Positions 12,302 through 25,002 of a stretch of 64,000 bases of DNA are shown here, piece by piece. The stretch's first letter is position 1. Each line of letters begins with the position of its first letter. Location of the stretch: positions 992,001-1,056,000 of the forward strand of contig NW_020194552.1 of assembly GCF_002865645.1 (NCBI RefSeq), read 5' to 3'. A model generated the notes under the pieces. It was not told where the DNA came from and made no database searches. It saw nothing but the letters and a program-made list of their open reading frames with translations. The DNA is from Hyaloscypha bicolor E (lineage: Eukaryota; Ascomycota; Leotiomycetes; Helotiales; Hyaloscyphaceae). A program made the translations under genes and the position numbers.

Positions 12302-15300
12302 ATGGTGCGGGCTCATTAAACCAAATGTTAGATTGGAGCTAATCGATATGGCAGGCGAGCTTCACAGCTCTTAATATTGAACCCGATGACCAAACCGATG
12401 ACGAGGTCGATAATACCAAAGAGATACAGGTTCGTCGCTGGATTCGAAGTCTCCACACCAAGCTAATTACCTTTGCAGATAGAGGACGCTCTTAAATTAT
12501 ACCAAGCCGCACTCAAACTCCATTCGCAAGGCCCGAACCTGTACCCCCAAGCCGCTGAAGCATACACAAATCTTTTCCGATCCGAGATTTTCAAATACCC
12601 TGAAAGCGAAACGGAATTCCTGCGGATTGAAAAGAATCCCGAACTCGAATACACTGAAGCCGTACTTGGTATTGAGCTGGCCGCTGCCGGTGCAGATGGA
12701 GCACCAAGCACATTGCCTCAAATTCTATACCTTTCATACAAGAATCACGGCCAGTTCATACTGGACTGTGTCAAAAGCCGTCTAAAACATGAGCCTCTTC
12801 CCAAGCCGCAGCTGGACTATCAAGCCAAGGCTGCCATCGACAATTTTGCACTAGCACTCGCAAGCGATGAATCAGACGCCGATTTATGGAGACGAGCCGC
12901 TCGGATAGGTGCTATGCTCGGAAGTAGACGAATCGCGAGATATTGTCTCGAAGCGGCGGTCGAAGTTGATGACGACCCTACTGTGGCAGAGGTGGAGCCT
13001 CCTTCACTTGAGGAGGGGTTCGCCGGCGAGCAATTGAAAGAGCAGCTAGAAGTTCTCTCAGACGAAACTGCGCTATCACATCCGGTCATGACACCGTATT
13101 TGAAGAGAATCATGCCCAAATCTCTGACAAAACACATGGACCCTTACCCCTTTCTTCCGAATACGATCAAATCTTTGGGAACAGACACACCGGGCAGCGA
13201 AGGACCTGAGATCACAGAAAGCCGCATCATCATGATAGTAGAGGACAGGACGTGGACGGCGATTGGTGATAAGCTATGTGAGAGTTACATTTCACCTAAT
13301 GGCCTTTCAGGAACCGGTATTGTCATTCGCCTGCCAGCGGAGATCACCCAATCCACAGAAAATGATGTGGTTCAACAACCTGGGGTCGAAGACCAGATTA
13401 TGAAGGATGCCGGTACCATGGAATCGCCAGTTGCCGAAAGCAGCGAAGCCGCAATTGCGACGCCGGTTACCACAAGATCTGACGATCAACCAGTCGAAAT
13501 TGTAACAACGACTATCACAGTACCGCTTGCTGACGAGAAACGCCAGTCAAGCGTTGGTTTGCCAACACGAAAGCGATCCCAATCAGCTGCAGGCATTCGG
13601 TCCACCCCAGAAGAAGACAACGGCACGCAGAAGCGAAGCAAGCGTATTAGAAACCGCGACAACACAGGAGATGGCTCTATCGATCCTGCATCTCAGCTTG
13701 CAGGGCAACTTGAAGGCTTTGTCAGTGCAGACAAGAAAGTGTTTCACTTTGTTGACGGGCTTCTCAAGAAACTTGGTGTCGAGGACTTAGGCAACTTGGA
13801 GAACCTGCAAATAGCTATGTCACAGACACAGCCCATTGAACGAGCTGAAATTGTGGCAAACACGGCCGTCAGAGATCTGCGTGATATTCTGAGAACCTGG
13901 GACGATGCTAAAGCTTCAACATTCGTCAATGGCAATGCGGCTGATATTCTTGGCTCCTCCACTGGCAGTGCGAATGCTGGACTGGCAGCCTTTCTCGAGC
14001 ATTCAAAGACTGGTCCGTTGAAATTGAGCAGTATACCTCTGTTCTCTGATTCCGATGGCCTTTCTGCATTCGCTGTCAAGGTTGAAGCTGAGTGGATGCC
14101 GCTGCAAGATGTTATATATGAGTGGATGTGTGCTATCCTTACTACGTACCGCCAGCACCTGTGGCCGGAATCTTTGAAAGTTGCTGTGGTTCGCATCATC
14201 AGTTTCGTCGATACTGATATATTTAGTCGACTCCAGCTAGAAATCTCGCGTACCCGTACGGATGGCGGCGACATGGAACAATTGGAAGAGATGGCCCAAA
14301 CACTCTTCGAACTCCATATCGACATTTATTCTCGAATCACAAATCCCAACAGTGCAGTCTCCTACGAAACACGGACCATTACCAAGGACCGATTGGACCG
14401 ATGGGCAGACTTCACTGCGGATGTCATCCAGTCTCGCAAATGCGCTTCCAACGATGAGCTTTCTCTGCGATACCTCTGGGCTTCGGTCTTCTACGCTACA
14501 ATGGCCGATAACGTCTCTCGTGAGCACAAAGTACTCTGCTGGTCCGACCTCCAAGCCTTGCTCCGTGAATCTGGCTGGCCCGCGATCGAGCTGCAAAATA
14601 ATGCAGTCATGCCTGAAATTTCTATTGAAGCCGCAGAGCGAGAAGTATCGAGACTCACCACGATGGACTTTTTCTTCAACTTGTTCCAAACCGATCGATC
14701 AGATCCATTGGCGATCATCGAGACCTTGGAACCAGTTCTCGATCCACAGTCTGCTTGTCAACCAGTTGAAGGCGAAGGCACTGATCCTCCAGCAAGCACT
14801 GATCCGGCGGACAACACTCCACCTGCTTTGCGTGACATGTGGAAGTTCTTAAAGACGGGCAGTACATCCCTGCGCTTGTTCCTCTGGCAAAGACTTCGTG
14901 AGGCTTACTTCAGCATCGGATACAATACCAAAGTATTTTCGTGCCATCTAAAGAGCATCGAGATCATCGTCGGCGATCTGCGAACTGAAGATTATGTAGA
15001 CAGCGCTGATGAACCACGTCGGCACAAGCTGTTGATGTGGTTGAAGGCATTGGATGATCTGTTGGTCAAATCGCTTACAATCGCCCTAAATGATGCTGCA
15101 ACATGTTTCGAGATCATCGATGATCGTCACATCAAATCGACATGTGCTGCCATTGCCCAATTGAACCGAGTCCTTCACTCCGCAGCAATTTTCGACGATG
15201 AAATTAGAGTTGGCATGACCCAATTACCACAAACTCCCGCTTATGCTCATCACGGATCATTCAATGGGTTCATCAACAAGCTCCGCGAAATGCAAGTTCG

Positions 15301-18106
15301 GACATGGGCACTACAATATACGATGGCGAAGGAGGCGATGACCCAAAATCGAGAACTCTTCCCAACACCGGACAACGACTTGGCCGATTTCTTGGCACTC
15401 GTCCATTATTCTCTTGGTATGCGAAAGTGCTGCAAGGCGTCAAACAAGATATTCCTCAAGATGATGAAGGTTGAGATGATCCGTTTGAAGCACGTAGAAC
15501 ATTGGGAAGACTACCTAGGCCAAGTTCTGTACGATCTCTATGGAATTCGACTCGGAGTTGGAGCATATCTACTCGAGGAACATGGATGTCCAACGGAGAC
15601 ACTTGATAGGCGCACTGTCTTGAATATTGCAGAACAAGTTATCCAGCTGGCGTTTCGTATGCCGATGAAAGACTTACTGAAGCACGAATTACGGCCAACA
15701 ATTGAGAGAATGCAGACCGCCGTTGGCCCAAACAAGTCTACTCCACAAATGCTACACAATCTCCGCAACTATACGGAGTATCTCAAGACTTCAGTTCGTC
15801 CAATCGATATGTACAGGGCTTGGAAGGGCCAGGTTCAAGTCGATTCTTTACCAGTGGTCTCTCCAGAGAGTCCGCTTGCAGATAAAGACTGGTACTTCCT
15901 GCTCGGCATGATTGCCTTGACCAAGTTTCGCTCACAAAAGAGGCTCGGTCCGGGCGCTCAGACAGATGATATGAGAGTTGGTGCTACCTTCATGAGACTG
16001 CAGCTCCAGTTCAGCGCGGATCACTGGGAGACGTGGTATCGATTGGCTCAGTGCTTCGACTACGAACTAGAAGAAGAGGTCATGTGGAGTGCGGACAAGA
16101 TCAATAATCACCGATCTGACTTGGTGAGATTGCAGCGCAGCTCAATCCACTGTTATGTCATGGCGTTGTCAACATCAGTTCGTACTGCAGACAACTTACC
16201 TGCTACTGCTGAAAAGCTTTCTGAGATGTACCACGAATTTGGCATGCGGATCTACGCCTCCTCCCGTGAACCATTTGGTATGGAAGCCTTCTGGGTTGAC
16301 GAATTTGAGAAGCATATGAGCGGAGCCGGTGGCATGTACAAGAAGCCATTGCATGAGGAGTTGAGCCGATACAAGGCTTGGATGTATGCTGCCAAGCTGT
16401 TCAAGGAATCCCTTAGGGACCGGCCCGACCTCTGGATGTAAGGACCCCCAACATTTCATGGTAGTTCATTCCACTGACTATACAGGAACCACTACATGCT
16501 CGGAAAATGCTACTGGAAGATGTACTGTAAAGTTGACGACGAGTGGGATGAACGAGCAAAGACAAGGAGACCAAGTATCGATAGCATAATCCATGCTTTC
16601 GTCAATGCCATCAGGACGGTCCCTAAGCCCAAGGACAGCCGACAAGACCCCATTCTTGAGCCTCACTATAAACTTGCTTCAGTCATCCACAAGCTCGTTA
16701 TCTCAAAGGCCATGGAACCGCAGGCGGGTGCGGATCTTCTCCAACAACAACCGTATGCCATTCGGAAGGGAGAGGCCGTCAAGATTGCAGACCAGGACGA
16801 ATGGGAGTCATTTATCCTGGAAATCCTTCGCGGTCTTCGCAACGCTGACAAACAGCACTGGCAGCATCGCATGATTGCTCGTGTAGCCGGTATCATCTAC
16901 GATGAGAATGATCCTAGCTTCGTTACCGCAAAGGCCGCGGCTCACGAATTCCGAGAGTCGATCTTCACCAAAACCATGCACATCCAAGTTTGGAAGCCGG
17001 ATGCCGAACGACCCGGTCGGCATTGTGTGTATATGGAACGATACGTGCGCTACATCACCAGAATTTTCCTGTACACTGGCGAAAAGGCAAACATGGAGGC
17101 TCTATGCAAGCGGGTGCGCAAGAAGTCCACCGATTTCCACCGCTTCAGTGTTGTCTGGACCGAATGTTGCTCCACCTACCTAAAGCTCATCCGCAGTGTA
17201 GCAAAGGTCCCAGCCGGGTTGGATGAGCTCTTCAAAACCGTTATTAACGAGGAGTTCAATCCACTTTCCGACCGTCTCGCGGCCTGGATGCAAGACCCGA
17301 GGATGCAACATCCTGCTCTTGACGCATTGAGGGAAGCCGTCGAATTGAAGAAGCTCAACTCCAACGCCATGAAACCACAACCAATCGACGATCTGATCAA
17401 CGATTCCTGGGCAGTACTATACACTCAAGTCGCAAAGACACTTCCAGGTCCTGATCCGTCATCCCTTCAAGCCGCACAGCTAGATGGGGCAGCAGACGCT
17501 CCACCACTAACCACCATCCGATCAATGGGTCCCATGAGCCTCAACAACCTAGTCATGGACATGAACGGCACTCAAATTCCCGTGCCCGTCACATTTGCCG
17601 GCAGTGAGCCCTCTCGTGCCCGCAAGGTCGGCGTCAGTCGTCGTGAGATCCTCCGTCGCGCAGAGCTGGCAGTCAACCGTCCTCCTGACCCACCACGAGC
17701 CATTGCACCCGCAAGTTCCCGACCACGAGTCTCAGAGCAGCCATCACCGACCATGATCCTTGGCTCGAACGCTGAGCCGAGTCAACGAGGTGCAAGTGCC
17801 AGCGCTGTTGACTCCGCACCAAGAGTCGAGATCTCCACGCAGCCAACGGAGACTGGACAGGAGCGGGAGAAGAGAGACGACGATGAGAGCGAGAGGGGCA
17901 GTTTACACGATAGTGCAGATGATGAGAGCGATTTGAGCGATGTTCCGGATATGGATGATGTTGACTCGTCAATGATGTTCCCAAACCTCGTACGCAGAGA
18001 TGGGCCGGGCAGCAATACTGCCAACGAAGGAGAAAACGAGAACGAGCATGATCACGAGGGTGAGGGTAGAGGAGAAGAGACGAGCTCACCTGATACTAAG
18101 GAGTGA
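12302..18106 (+). CDS. HIR3: Histone transcription regulator 3, HIR complex subunit
   Basis: The proposed exons are 12302-12304 (ATG only), 12355-12429, 12479-16437 and 16486-18106, summing to 1885 codons plus stop. The N-terminus reads ASFTALNIEPDD then a Glu/Asp stretch and IQIEDALKLYQAALKLHS, a TPR helix. TPR-like helical repeats continue through most of the protein. The C-terminal 250 residues are acidic and low-complexity (DDESERGSLHDS, DESDLSDVPDMDD). This architecture matches Hir3/CABIN1, the scaffold of the replication-independent H3-H4 chaperone HIR, which also represses histone genes outside S phase. A basic patch (RKRSQSAAG, KRSKRIRNR) near residues 375-420 could be a nuclear localisation signal. 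The tiny first exon is inferred from family N-termini and a good branch site (GCTAAT) before 12354; an upstream intron at 12207-12261 would lie in the leader. Confidence 0.9.
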
Positions 18107-18526
18107 GGTAATTATGAAGTGGATGTGTTTCCATAGTATGTGTACAGGATATTGCATTGCAAGACAAAACAAGAGTGAGCGGGCGTTTATCTGGAGGAAA
18201 TGGGAAGCATTGGGGGAAGATACCCAGATTATGGCGCAGATGGCTCTTCTAAGAAGAACTGGACATGTAGGAATATTGATCATGCTTGCGTTTGCATTTG
18301 CATCAAAAGGGGTGGGAATAGATCAGATCGCATAGATCAGATAGATTCCACTGATGATAAACAAATGAGCTGAAAATGAAGATCAGCGGTCCCATTCGCT
18401 GCATAATGCCAAGATTGAATCACTGGAAATGGGGAGCCACAGTAATCATGTATTTCGTGCTACGACTCGCCAGACACTGAGGCAATAGGTAATATTCCAT
18501 CAACTTTACTCAAGCTTTCTCTGCAA
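18107..18526. other. Convergent 3' intergenic region
   Basis: HIR3 on the plus strand and the F-box gene on the minus strand converge here, so the 420 bp should hold both 3' ends. No gene is visible. Confidence 0.4.
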
Positions 18527-20083
18527 TCAAATCACTTGATCAGCTATCTCCCAGAGGGCCGGTCCTGCACCCTCTTTGAATATTTCCTTCCGCGTTGGGT
18601 CCTCATAAAGTACCACCAGCTCGATATTGTTGTGCTTGCAAATGGCGTCAAAAAATTCGAATGTCGCCTTATTTGTCGACGGTTTGAAGGTGGCCTTCTC
18701 CTCAAGAATCATCCGGGTCTGGTCCTGCAGTGTGCGGGTGGAATAGTTTCTGGTATCGGTTTCCTTTTCGACCGCAGTAGTAAGCTGCGCAGCTAAAGAT
18801 TCATCTCGATAATAGACGCTGAGGATAATTTTACGTAGGGAAGGCACAAGCTCCGCCTTTCGCTCGAGAATGTCCAATAACACAGGATATGCTGAAGCGT
18901 ATGGTCCTATTTTCAGCACTTCTGTATTTGGTGGCAGAAGTTTGTCGATTGGGCAGTCTATCTGTGGCAAAGGGAAATGCCCTTCCCATTCTTTCGGGGC
19001 TTCAATATGATCTGGCTTGATTTCGAGGTATTGGAGATGGAGGAGCTCATGCAGACCAGGCGCTGGAACGACCCACCAGCCTTGACTCCATAAATCCAGT
19101 CTCAGTCCTTTCAATGTTTCCCCACACGTATCTCGTATCGCGGCGAAGTATGGCTCGCAGCTCTCCTGGATCTCTAGCCAAACCTCATCGTCATTGAGAT
19201 CTGACCAAATGTCGAGATATTGCAAAGCGCGGGGGAACGAGAGGAGACGAAAGAGGTCACTGGCGTGGAATTGACAATCGATAAGGCTGAGTTCTTCGAG
19301 TGCCGTAGAATGGTGTCCTGGACCAGTCCGGCGGAGGAAACTTCCCTCCGTACCTTTTGCCTCCGCCCAGTGGATTTCAAGCTTTCGAAGCATCGGATGC
19401 TCGAAGAGACAAGCTGCTTCGTCAAGAGGCCAGTTGGTGAAACATTTGAAGTTGATGGTACCTGTAACAATTAGACCTGCAAGAGATTATTCAGAGCCAC
19501 CAACGTACAAGTTCTCAACGTCTCTGCAAGTGTAGATGGAAGATATATGTGATGCTCTGCTCCTTCATCTTCTTCCATATAGTCCCATTCAATGAAGAGG
19601 TGCTGTAAGCGGGTCATTTCCTCGATCGTGTTCATACCCCAGCCCCTTCTGGTGTTTCGAGACGCGCGATACCATCGGGACGAGAAATGCAGACTTCGCT
19701 AGGTAACGGAGGGAGTCAGCAATTGCTCAATTGGGATTGTTCGGGAGAGGACATTGTCTTAGGAAATCTCGTGAAACAGTCACAAATAGGAAAGGATGTC
19801 TCCCCCCAACACCTACAGTCGTCTTCAGCATTCTCCTAAGGTCATACTTATAGCTTAGTATGGTGAAAACGGAGGCTCTAGTTTCGCCGTTGATAGTGAT
19901 TGTTCGATAAAGAGCGGGAAATGCATGGCTATGCAACCGACGGCATGTTCGAGCCAAGGAGGGAAGATCTTCCTGACGGCAGAAGCTCACGATGATGCTG
20001 AGGAGTTCATTAGAAAGCTGGGACAAGAGGTCAGGTCTCAGAACCTGGGCTTGATCTGCGGCCAGCATTCTGAGAATAATCAA
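18527..20083 (-). CDS. F-box protein
   Basis: Exons 20083-19817, 19698-19509 and 19461-18527 join in frame to 463 residues; a second start codon at 20068 would give 458. Near the N-terminus, LLSQLSNELLSIIVSFCRQEDLPSLARTC (read in two halves) followed by RRLHSHAFPALYRTITI is an F-box, the Skp1-binding helix set of SCF ubiquitin ligases. The remainder contains leucine-rich-like segments (LEELSLIDCQFHASDLFRLL, LQYLDIWSDLND, LKGLRLDLW) of the kind that select substrates. The second intron (19508-19462) begins GTACGT. The first intron donor, at 19816, is GTAGGT, so that junction is less certain. The substrate is unknown; fungal F-box/LRR-like proteins are numerous and fast-evolving. Confidence 0.78.
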
Positions 20084-20369
20084 AGGGAAGGAAGGGAATG
20101 CTCATTTGGATGGTGTTGTCGAGGTTTGGGGAAAATGAACGCGAGAAGCGCATCGCCGCTTTTGACAAATCGCTACCTCACGTGTGATGTATTCTAACCA
20201 TTTTGGGACGCCTTCACCCCTATTTCGACTGCTTCCAGAATTTCCATCACACTTTCAAAGCTCCAAGAGTAGGGAAGACAATCACAATTCCAGACGTGCG
20301 GTTTGTGGCTCCTGGCACAAGCTCGATGAAGTCATCGTAGATTGTGTGCCCACACTTCTGTTCTTGCCG

Positions 20370-21400
20370 TTAATCATAGTGCTGAACATCGCGAGGGTAG
20401 GTCTTACGCATTTCCACTCTACCCTTATCTTGCCTCTTGGAATTGGCTGCCGTGGCTTCCTGAACGCCGTCGCAATCACATCTAATACAGACGAGAATCT
20501 CTGTAGACGTCATTTTTCCGTCGGCGATATTGTTGTTCCCTTCCTCGGACGTTTCCTCTGGATCCACTCTCCCCTGGTCGACCCCCTTCTCGGGAGGATC
20601 AACAAACGCTTTCAACTTTGTCCGGAATATCTCGAAAGCTCTAGATTCTTTTATAAATTTCTCAAACTTTGAGATTATCTAACTCGTCATCAGAGGGAGC
20701 CGAATCATCGTCCTCCGAATCGACATCTTCCTCATCTACTGCATTCGGAATTCTCTTCTCTACTCTCGGTTTGGTTTTTTCGACAAGTGAATTGCACATC
20801 ATGTGGGGGGAGTTCCTGGCCCTAAATCGAACGAATTTGGCAGCATGGCGCTGTTGCACTGTTTCGGCTTCTTTTCGTAGCTCGGCTGCGAAGTCTTTGA
20901 TCAGTCTTCTGAGGTTCTCTCGAATCTCTCCTTTCGATGAGGAGAACAACATAGGAACAAACCCTTTTAATGACAGTATCGTCAAGGAAAAGTGAAACTA
21001 GTCGTTCTCCAACTCCTTGAGGACCAGGAAGAGAAGACATCGATGGCCCGCTGGCTATCGTAAAGATGCTATCAACAACGGACGGAAGCGAGGATGCAAC
21101 CGACATGTTGCTATTATGACTGTGCTCATCACCCTCGCACGTTCTCTGTCTGCTGCCTAAAGTGTGCCCAATTCGAAATGCTTCGATTACGCTTTCCTCC
21201 TGTCTGCTGATTGTCGCGCGTGAAGGTTGCTGGCCAAACGTAGAAGTTGTTCCTATGAATATCGATGGTAGCTCCTCCCATCCAGCACTAAACTCGGATC
21301 CATCTGGGGGATTATTGGAAAAGTCATATTTAAACTAATCCGAGCTCACACCATTAAAGAAATTGTCTAGAAATTTGGACTCTTGATCGAGTATTGTGGG
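20370..21400 (-). pseudogene. Remnant of a fungal-specific gene of unknown function
   Basis: Minus-strand sequence reads continuously as one protein family only if frame changes are allowed. The segment SSLPGPQGVGERLVSLFLDD (about 21050-20985) breaks at about 20967 by one base and continues as FVPMLFSSSKGEIRENLRR, LIKDFAAELRKEAETVQQR and FVRFRARNSPHM. An acidic run (DEEDVDSEDDD) follows, and after a second frame change near 20670 it continues as KFEKFIKESRAFEIFRTKL and KAFVDPPEKG. Further upstream, 21330-21100 holds a frame ending in a stop (GVSSD then TAG). These motifs recall a widespread family of large fungal proteins without a named domain. Two frameshifts plus a stop argue for a dead copy, although sequencing error or unusual introns are not excluded. 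Confidence 0.55.
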
Positions 21401-21439
21401 ACCTAAGTCTAGTTCTGCCAACGTTGAAGAGTCGTGTTC

Positions 21440-22800
21440 GGGAGATGCCTTGTGTTCTACGTCGATTTGCAATCTGTCAGCACTACATGCACTTCAAATT
21501 TCAAGATATCACATACGATTTCTTCTCTCTCCTGTGCCACGTTCTCTGGCACGTTCGAGCGGACGCGGTGTGAACCTCCCCCAGAAGCATGGGGGCGAAG
21601 AAGCTCCTCAATTTCTTCCCTTTCCTCTTCAAAATAATCATATAAAGCAACAGGACTCTTTTTGGGAATGACGTCTACACTTCGCACTGTTTCTAGGTAC
21701 TCCAAACGACCGTAGCCAAGGCCATCTTCGCCGAAGGATATTTGGGTTTCTCCCAAAAGGGGAGAATTTCTGCCACTGCGGCCAGGAAGTCGAGAAGCCA
21801 CACCAAAATTGTTAGATTGAGTGGGATTATCTCATTCCCTGCCTTTCTCTGGAATATTAAACCTCTTTTGGTCATATTTTCCTTCCAATTTCAACAAAGC
21901 AGACTCTATGCCCCCAACATCGTCTGGATCGTCAGGTATCTGAGCAAGCTTTTGGGCAAGTGAGGGGCGCATTCCTGGCCGAGATGAATGTATGCTGAAA
22001 AGTGATGCTTGGCGCGAGGTTTTGGCTAATTCATGAAGGGAAAGGTTATCATCGGTGTTTGCTTGCGACTGTCATAGTCGCCAGTTGGAACGTCGACGAA
22101 GCTGGTTGTTGAGTCGTTCTCTGACAAACGTTTAGCCCTCAATGATATCAAATTGGAGAGCAATGCACCAGTGAAACTAAACGTACCCGTATCTTCTCTT
22201 TCCCTTCCGCGGTCTTGTCGGGCGTTCATACTGGGCCGCGAATTCGCGGAGGACAGTCCCTCGTTGCTCCACAGGAAAATCTGGAAAGCTGGTGCTCGAA
22301 GTAGGTGGATGCACGAACTCGGAGTCTTCGTTATCGGAGTGGTGTTCATCCAACGCAATATTCTCCCCAGCGACACTGGGAAACTGAGTTGCCGCACCAC
22401 GCTTGAACACATAATTATCGAACTTGTCCGCCGAATTAGAAAATCGATTACCGTTAGAGGTGAACATTCCGGCCATCCTCCTTCTCTCTCCAGTGCTGTG
22501 TGCTCCAGCTTGTATATGTTGCACACTCGTAGGCAATCTTTCGTTCAAAGTCCCTGCGGCGGGACTTGTTGAACAGTCTACCACATCGTCGATGCGAGCA
22601 CCTTCTGGCCAGCCCGGTCATCCCCTTTCCGTAGCCTCGGATGGGGCGGATGTATGCCTCTTTCCAGCCCGCTCTTCTTCTCATCTCCTGTATGATGTTC
22701 TCTTTTGTTGCACCAACTCTTCCATTGTCATGCTCCTCTTCCCATTTCCTTCCAGCCAGACCAGACTCCGGCTCCAGCACCAGTTGAGCCTCGTCTAAGT
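21440..22800 (-). pseudogene. Remnant of a RasGEF/LTE1-like N-terminal region
   Basis: Reading 22800 to 21440 on the minus strand gives LEPESG, GRVGATKENIIQEMRRR, WKEAYIRPIRGYG, then (shifted frame) WPEGARIDDVVDCS, LNERLPTSVQHIQAGAHS, TGERRRMAGMFTSNGNRFS, YVFKRGAATQFPSVAGEN, EQRGTVLREFAAQYERPTRP. Further on are LAQKLAQIPDDPDDVGGIES and ALLKLEGKYDQKRF. This order resembles the N-terminal half of filamentous-fungal LTE1-type Ras guanine-nucleotide exchange factors, which is recognition from memory and not verified. No catalytic RasGEF (CDC25) domain is visible. At least two frame changes (about 22620 and 22070) and an in-frame TGA at 21834-21832 interrupt it. It ends where the adjoining remnant begins, so the two may have decayed together or been one transcript. 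Confidence 0.5.
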
Positions 22801-23302
22801 CGACTTAGTATTTCCATTGTAGGGTATCATTCCCAGCTGTTCCTCGTCAGCCAATGGCTTAAAGATGTATAGTCCAGCTCATTAATGTTTTCGACATCCA
22901 GGGGGTAGTTGAAGGGTTGAGCGAAGATCTTGAAGTTGGTCGTGAAAGTGAGGATGGGCAAGCCACATTTGAGGTTCGTTCAAGGGGAAGTGAATTGCTT
23001 TTTTGCAACCGAACGATTGATCTACCTTGATGCAGGCAATTATACAACAGCTACATCACTGTACTTAGCTTGCCTGCAATCTATCACTTCTTCATTAATG
23101 AACTTTATGATGTGGCGCTTCCATACTTTTTTTTCTGACCCCCAACCCAGATTCATAGCAATAATAGGCAAGATTTTTCTAGGTAGGTAGACACCTATCA
23201 GGGCACTGTGATCTTGCTGCAAGAGCTTGTTGCCTAACTAGATCAAAAAGATGCCTACGTAATTGTTTCCGGCCACCATCCTAATTATGTGGATTGATTG
23301 AG
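22801..23302. other. No supported gene (0.5 kb)
   Basis: AT-leaning spacer between the pseudogene block and the reductase gene. Nothing with coding or regulatory character could be supported. Confidence 0.4.
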
Positions 23303-24544
23303 CTACATTCCACCAAATGCAGGCTTTGCCACATACTTCTCCTCGAGGAAGTCGATATCCTCTTTCTCAAGAAGCCCTGCCTTAGCCACCTTGAATCCCT
23401 CGACCGTCTCATTGACTCTGTCGATACTTCCAAGCCCAGCAATCGGAATTACTCCTCGAGCAGTACACCAAGCGAGCCCGATGGTAGCCATACTAACGCC
23501 CTTGCGTTTCGCAAGCTCTTCTACTCGCCCAATGATCTCAATATCCGCACTTGTGGTCTTTCCAAGAAGGAAGTCGGCGAAAACATCGGTCTTCTGGCGG
23601 GTCGTTGGCTCTGTACTGTACGGTCGAGTGAGCAGACCCCGCGCAAGCGGAGAATAGGGGATGACGCCAACTCCGGTGTCTCGGCAATAGGGGATCATTT
23701 CTCGCTCATTCTCACGAAAGAGCAAACTGTAGTAGTCCTGCATGCTAATGAACTGGTGCCAGCCGTTCTCTTTCGCGATATTCTGGAGCGTTTGGAACTC
23801 CCACGCATGCATCTGGAGAAAGTTCAGTCATTTAAACTCAAGTCAAACAACGATCCAGGGAATCTCACCGAGCAAGCGCCAATGTAGCGCGCCTTCCCGC
23901 TCTCAACAACATCATTCAAAGCTTTCATGATCTCCTCACGCGGGGTTTCGCGGTCCAAGCGATGGATCTGCAAGACATCCATATAAGTCCCGAGACGGGC
24001 GATGCTCGCATCCACGGCAGCAAAGATGTTCTTCCTTGAAAGCCCGACTTGGTTCACCATGTCTCCATCATTGACAGACATCTTCGTAAATCTTTCGGCG
24101 TCGGTCAGCTTATCTATATCTTCGGGCATGCCGCTGAAGATCTTCGACAAAATGACCACACGTTCGCGAGGGATCTTGTATTCGCGAAGAGCTTTCCCAA
24201 TAATGCGTTCTGACTGGCCGTTGGAATAGACATTGGCCTATGCATTGTTATGGTTAGCATTTTGGACAACTATTTTCAATTGGAAAGGGGAAAGCACGGT
24301 ATCCCATGTATTGATACCCAAGTCATAAGCATGCTTGAGGATCGGCAGGGCTTGGGCTTCGGGGATTGTCCAGCCCATCGTGGGCGACGGATCTCCCAAG
24401 GACATCGCTCCCAGGATCACCTTTGAGACCTTCAGGCCAGATTTTCCTAGCCTGGATTATTAATGTTAGCCTGGGGCTGCAATAAGGCGAGCGAGAAGCC
24501 TTTGGTTCTCAAGTTAATGGTCCAACATACTGCACGTATTCCAT
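23303..24544 (-). CDS. Aldo/keto reductase (AKR, aryl-alcohol dehydrogenase-like)
   Basis: Exons 24544-24531, 24451-24298, 24237-23869 and 23812-23303 join in frame to 348 residues. The N-terminus is the canonical [19 protein letters not shown] of AKR9/YakC-type enzymes. The active-site tetrad can be placed: Asp55 and Tyr60 in WDTANVY, Lys88 in ILSKIF, and the His in DVLQIHRLD. The C-terminal cofactor region has [16 protein letters not shown] and IPIAGLGS. The protein is a full-length soluble (alpha/beta)8 barrel expected to reduce aldehydes or ketones with NADPH. The first coding exon is only 14 nt, which is usual for this subfamily in fungi. The substrate is not predictable; the next gene upstream on the same strand is a bZIP regulator, but no functional link is shown. 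Confidence 0.92.
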
Positions 24545-25002
24545 TTTGAAGGGAAGTCTTGACTTAATATAGTGTGAATTTCTCGGAAATGGGACTACAC
24601 TGAGTCTGAAGATCAAGTTCTCGTTCTTGGGGTGGCCCAGATTATATACTTTACGTTCGAGTGCAAAGCATGGTCCGAGTGTACATTAAGCAGGGAATGG
24701 AGGAGCATTGCCGCATTGGGTCTGCCTCTTTTCAGATAACATAAGCATGCATAAAGGCAAGGTTGACCACTGAGGCGGAATGTAATGGATTTCTTTCTCC
24801 TTTCCAGCTCTCGTAAGCCTGCTTTGTATGGAAATCAAAGAAGTCTCACCCGCAAGATAGATTTGTCTCGATGCACAGCTTTAGCTTCCAACAAGTACGC
24901 ATATATGGATCATATTTGAGTAGAGTGGTTCCTTGTACGCCTCAGGATCTCGACCCACTCAGTCGACCAATTCAATTCAAAGAGCAAAGAAAACAACCGC
25001 TG
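24545..25002. other. Intergenic spacer between reductase and bZIP genes
   Basis: This 458-bp stretch includes the promoter of the aldo/keto reductase and the 3' end of the bZIP gene, both on the minus strand. No site was recognised. Confidence 0.35.

Noticed and set aside
20184..20672. 162-codon plus-strand frame with hydrophobic stretches
   Set aside because: It is the opposite strand of the pseudogene remnant and has no family resemblance.
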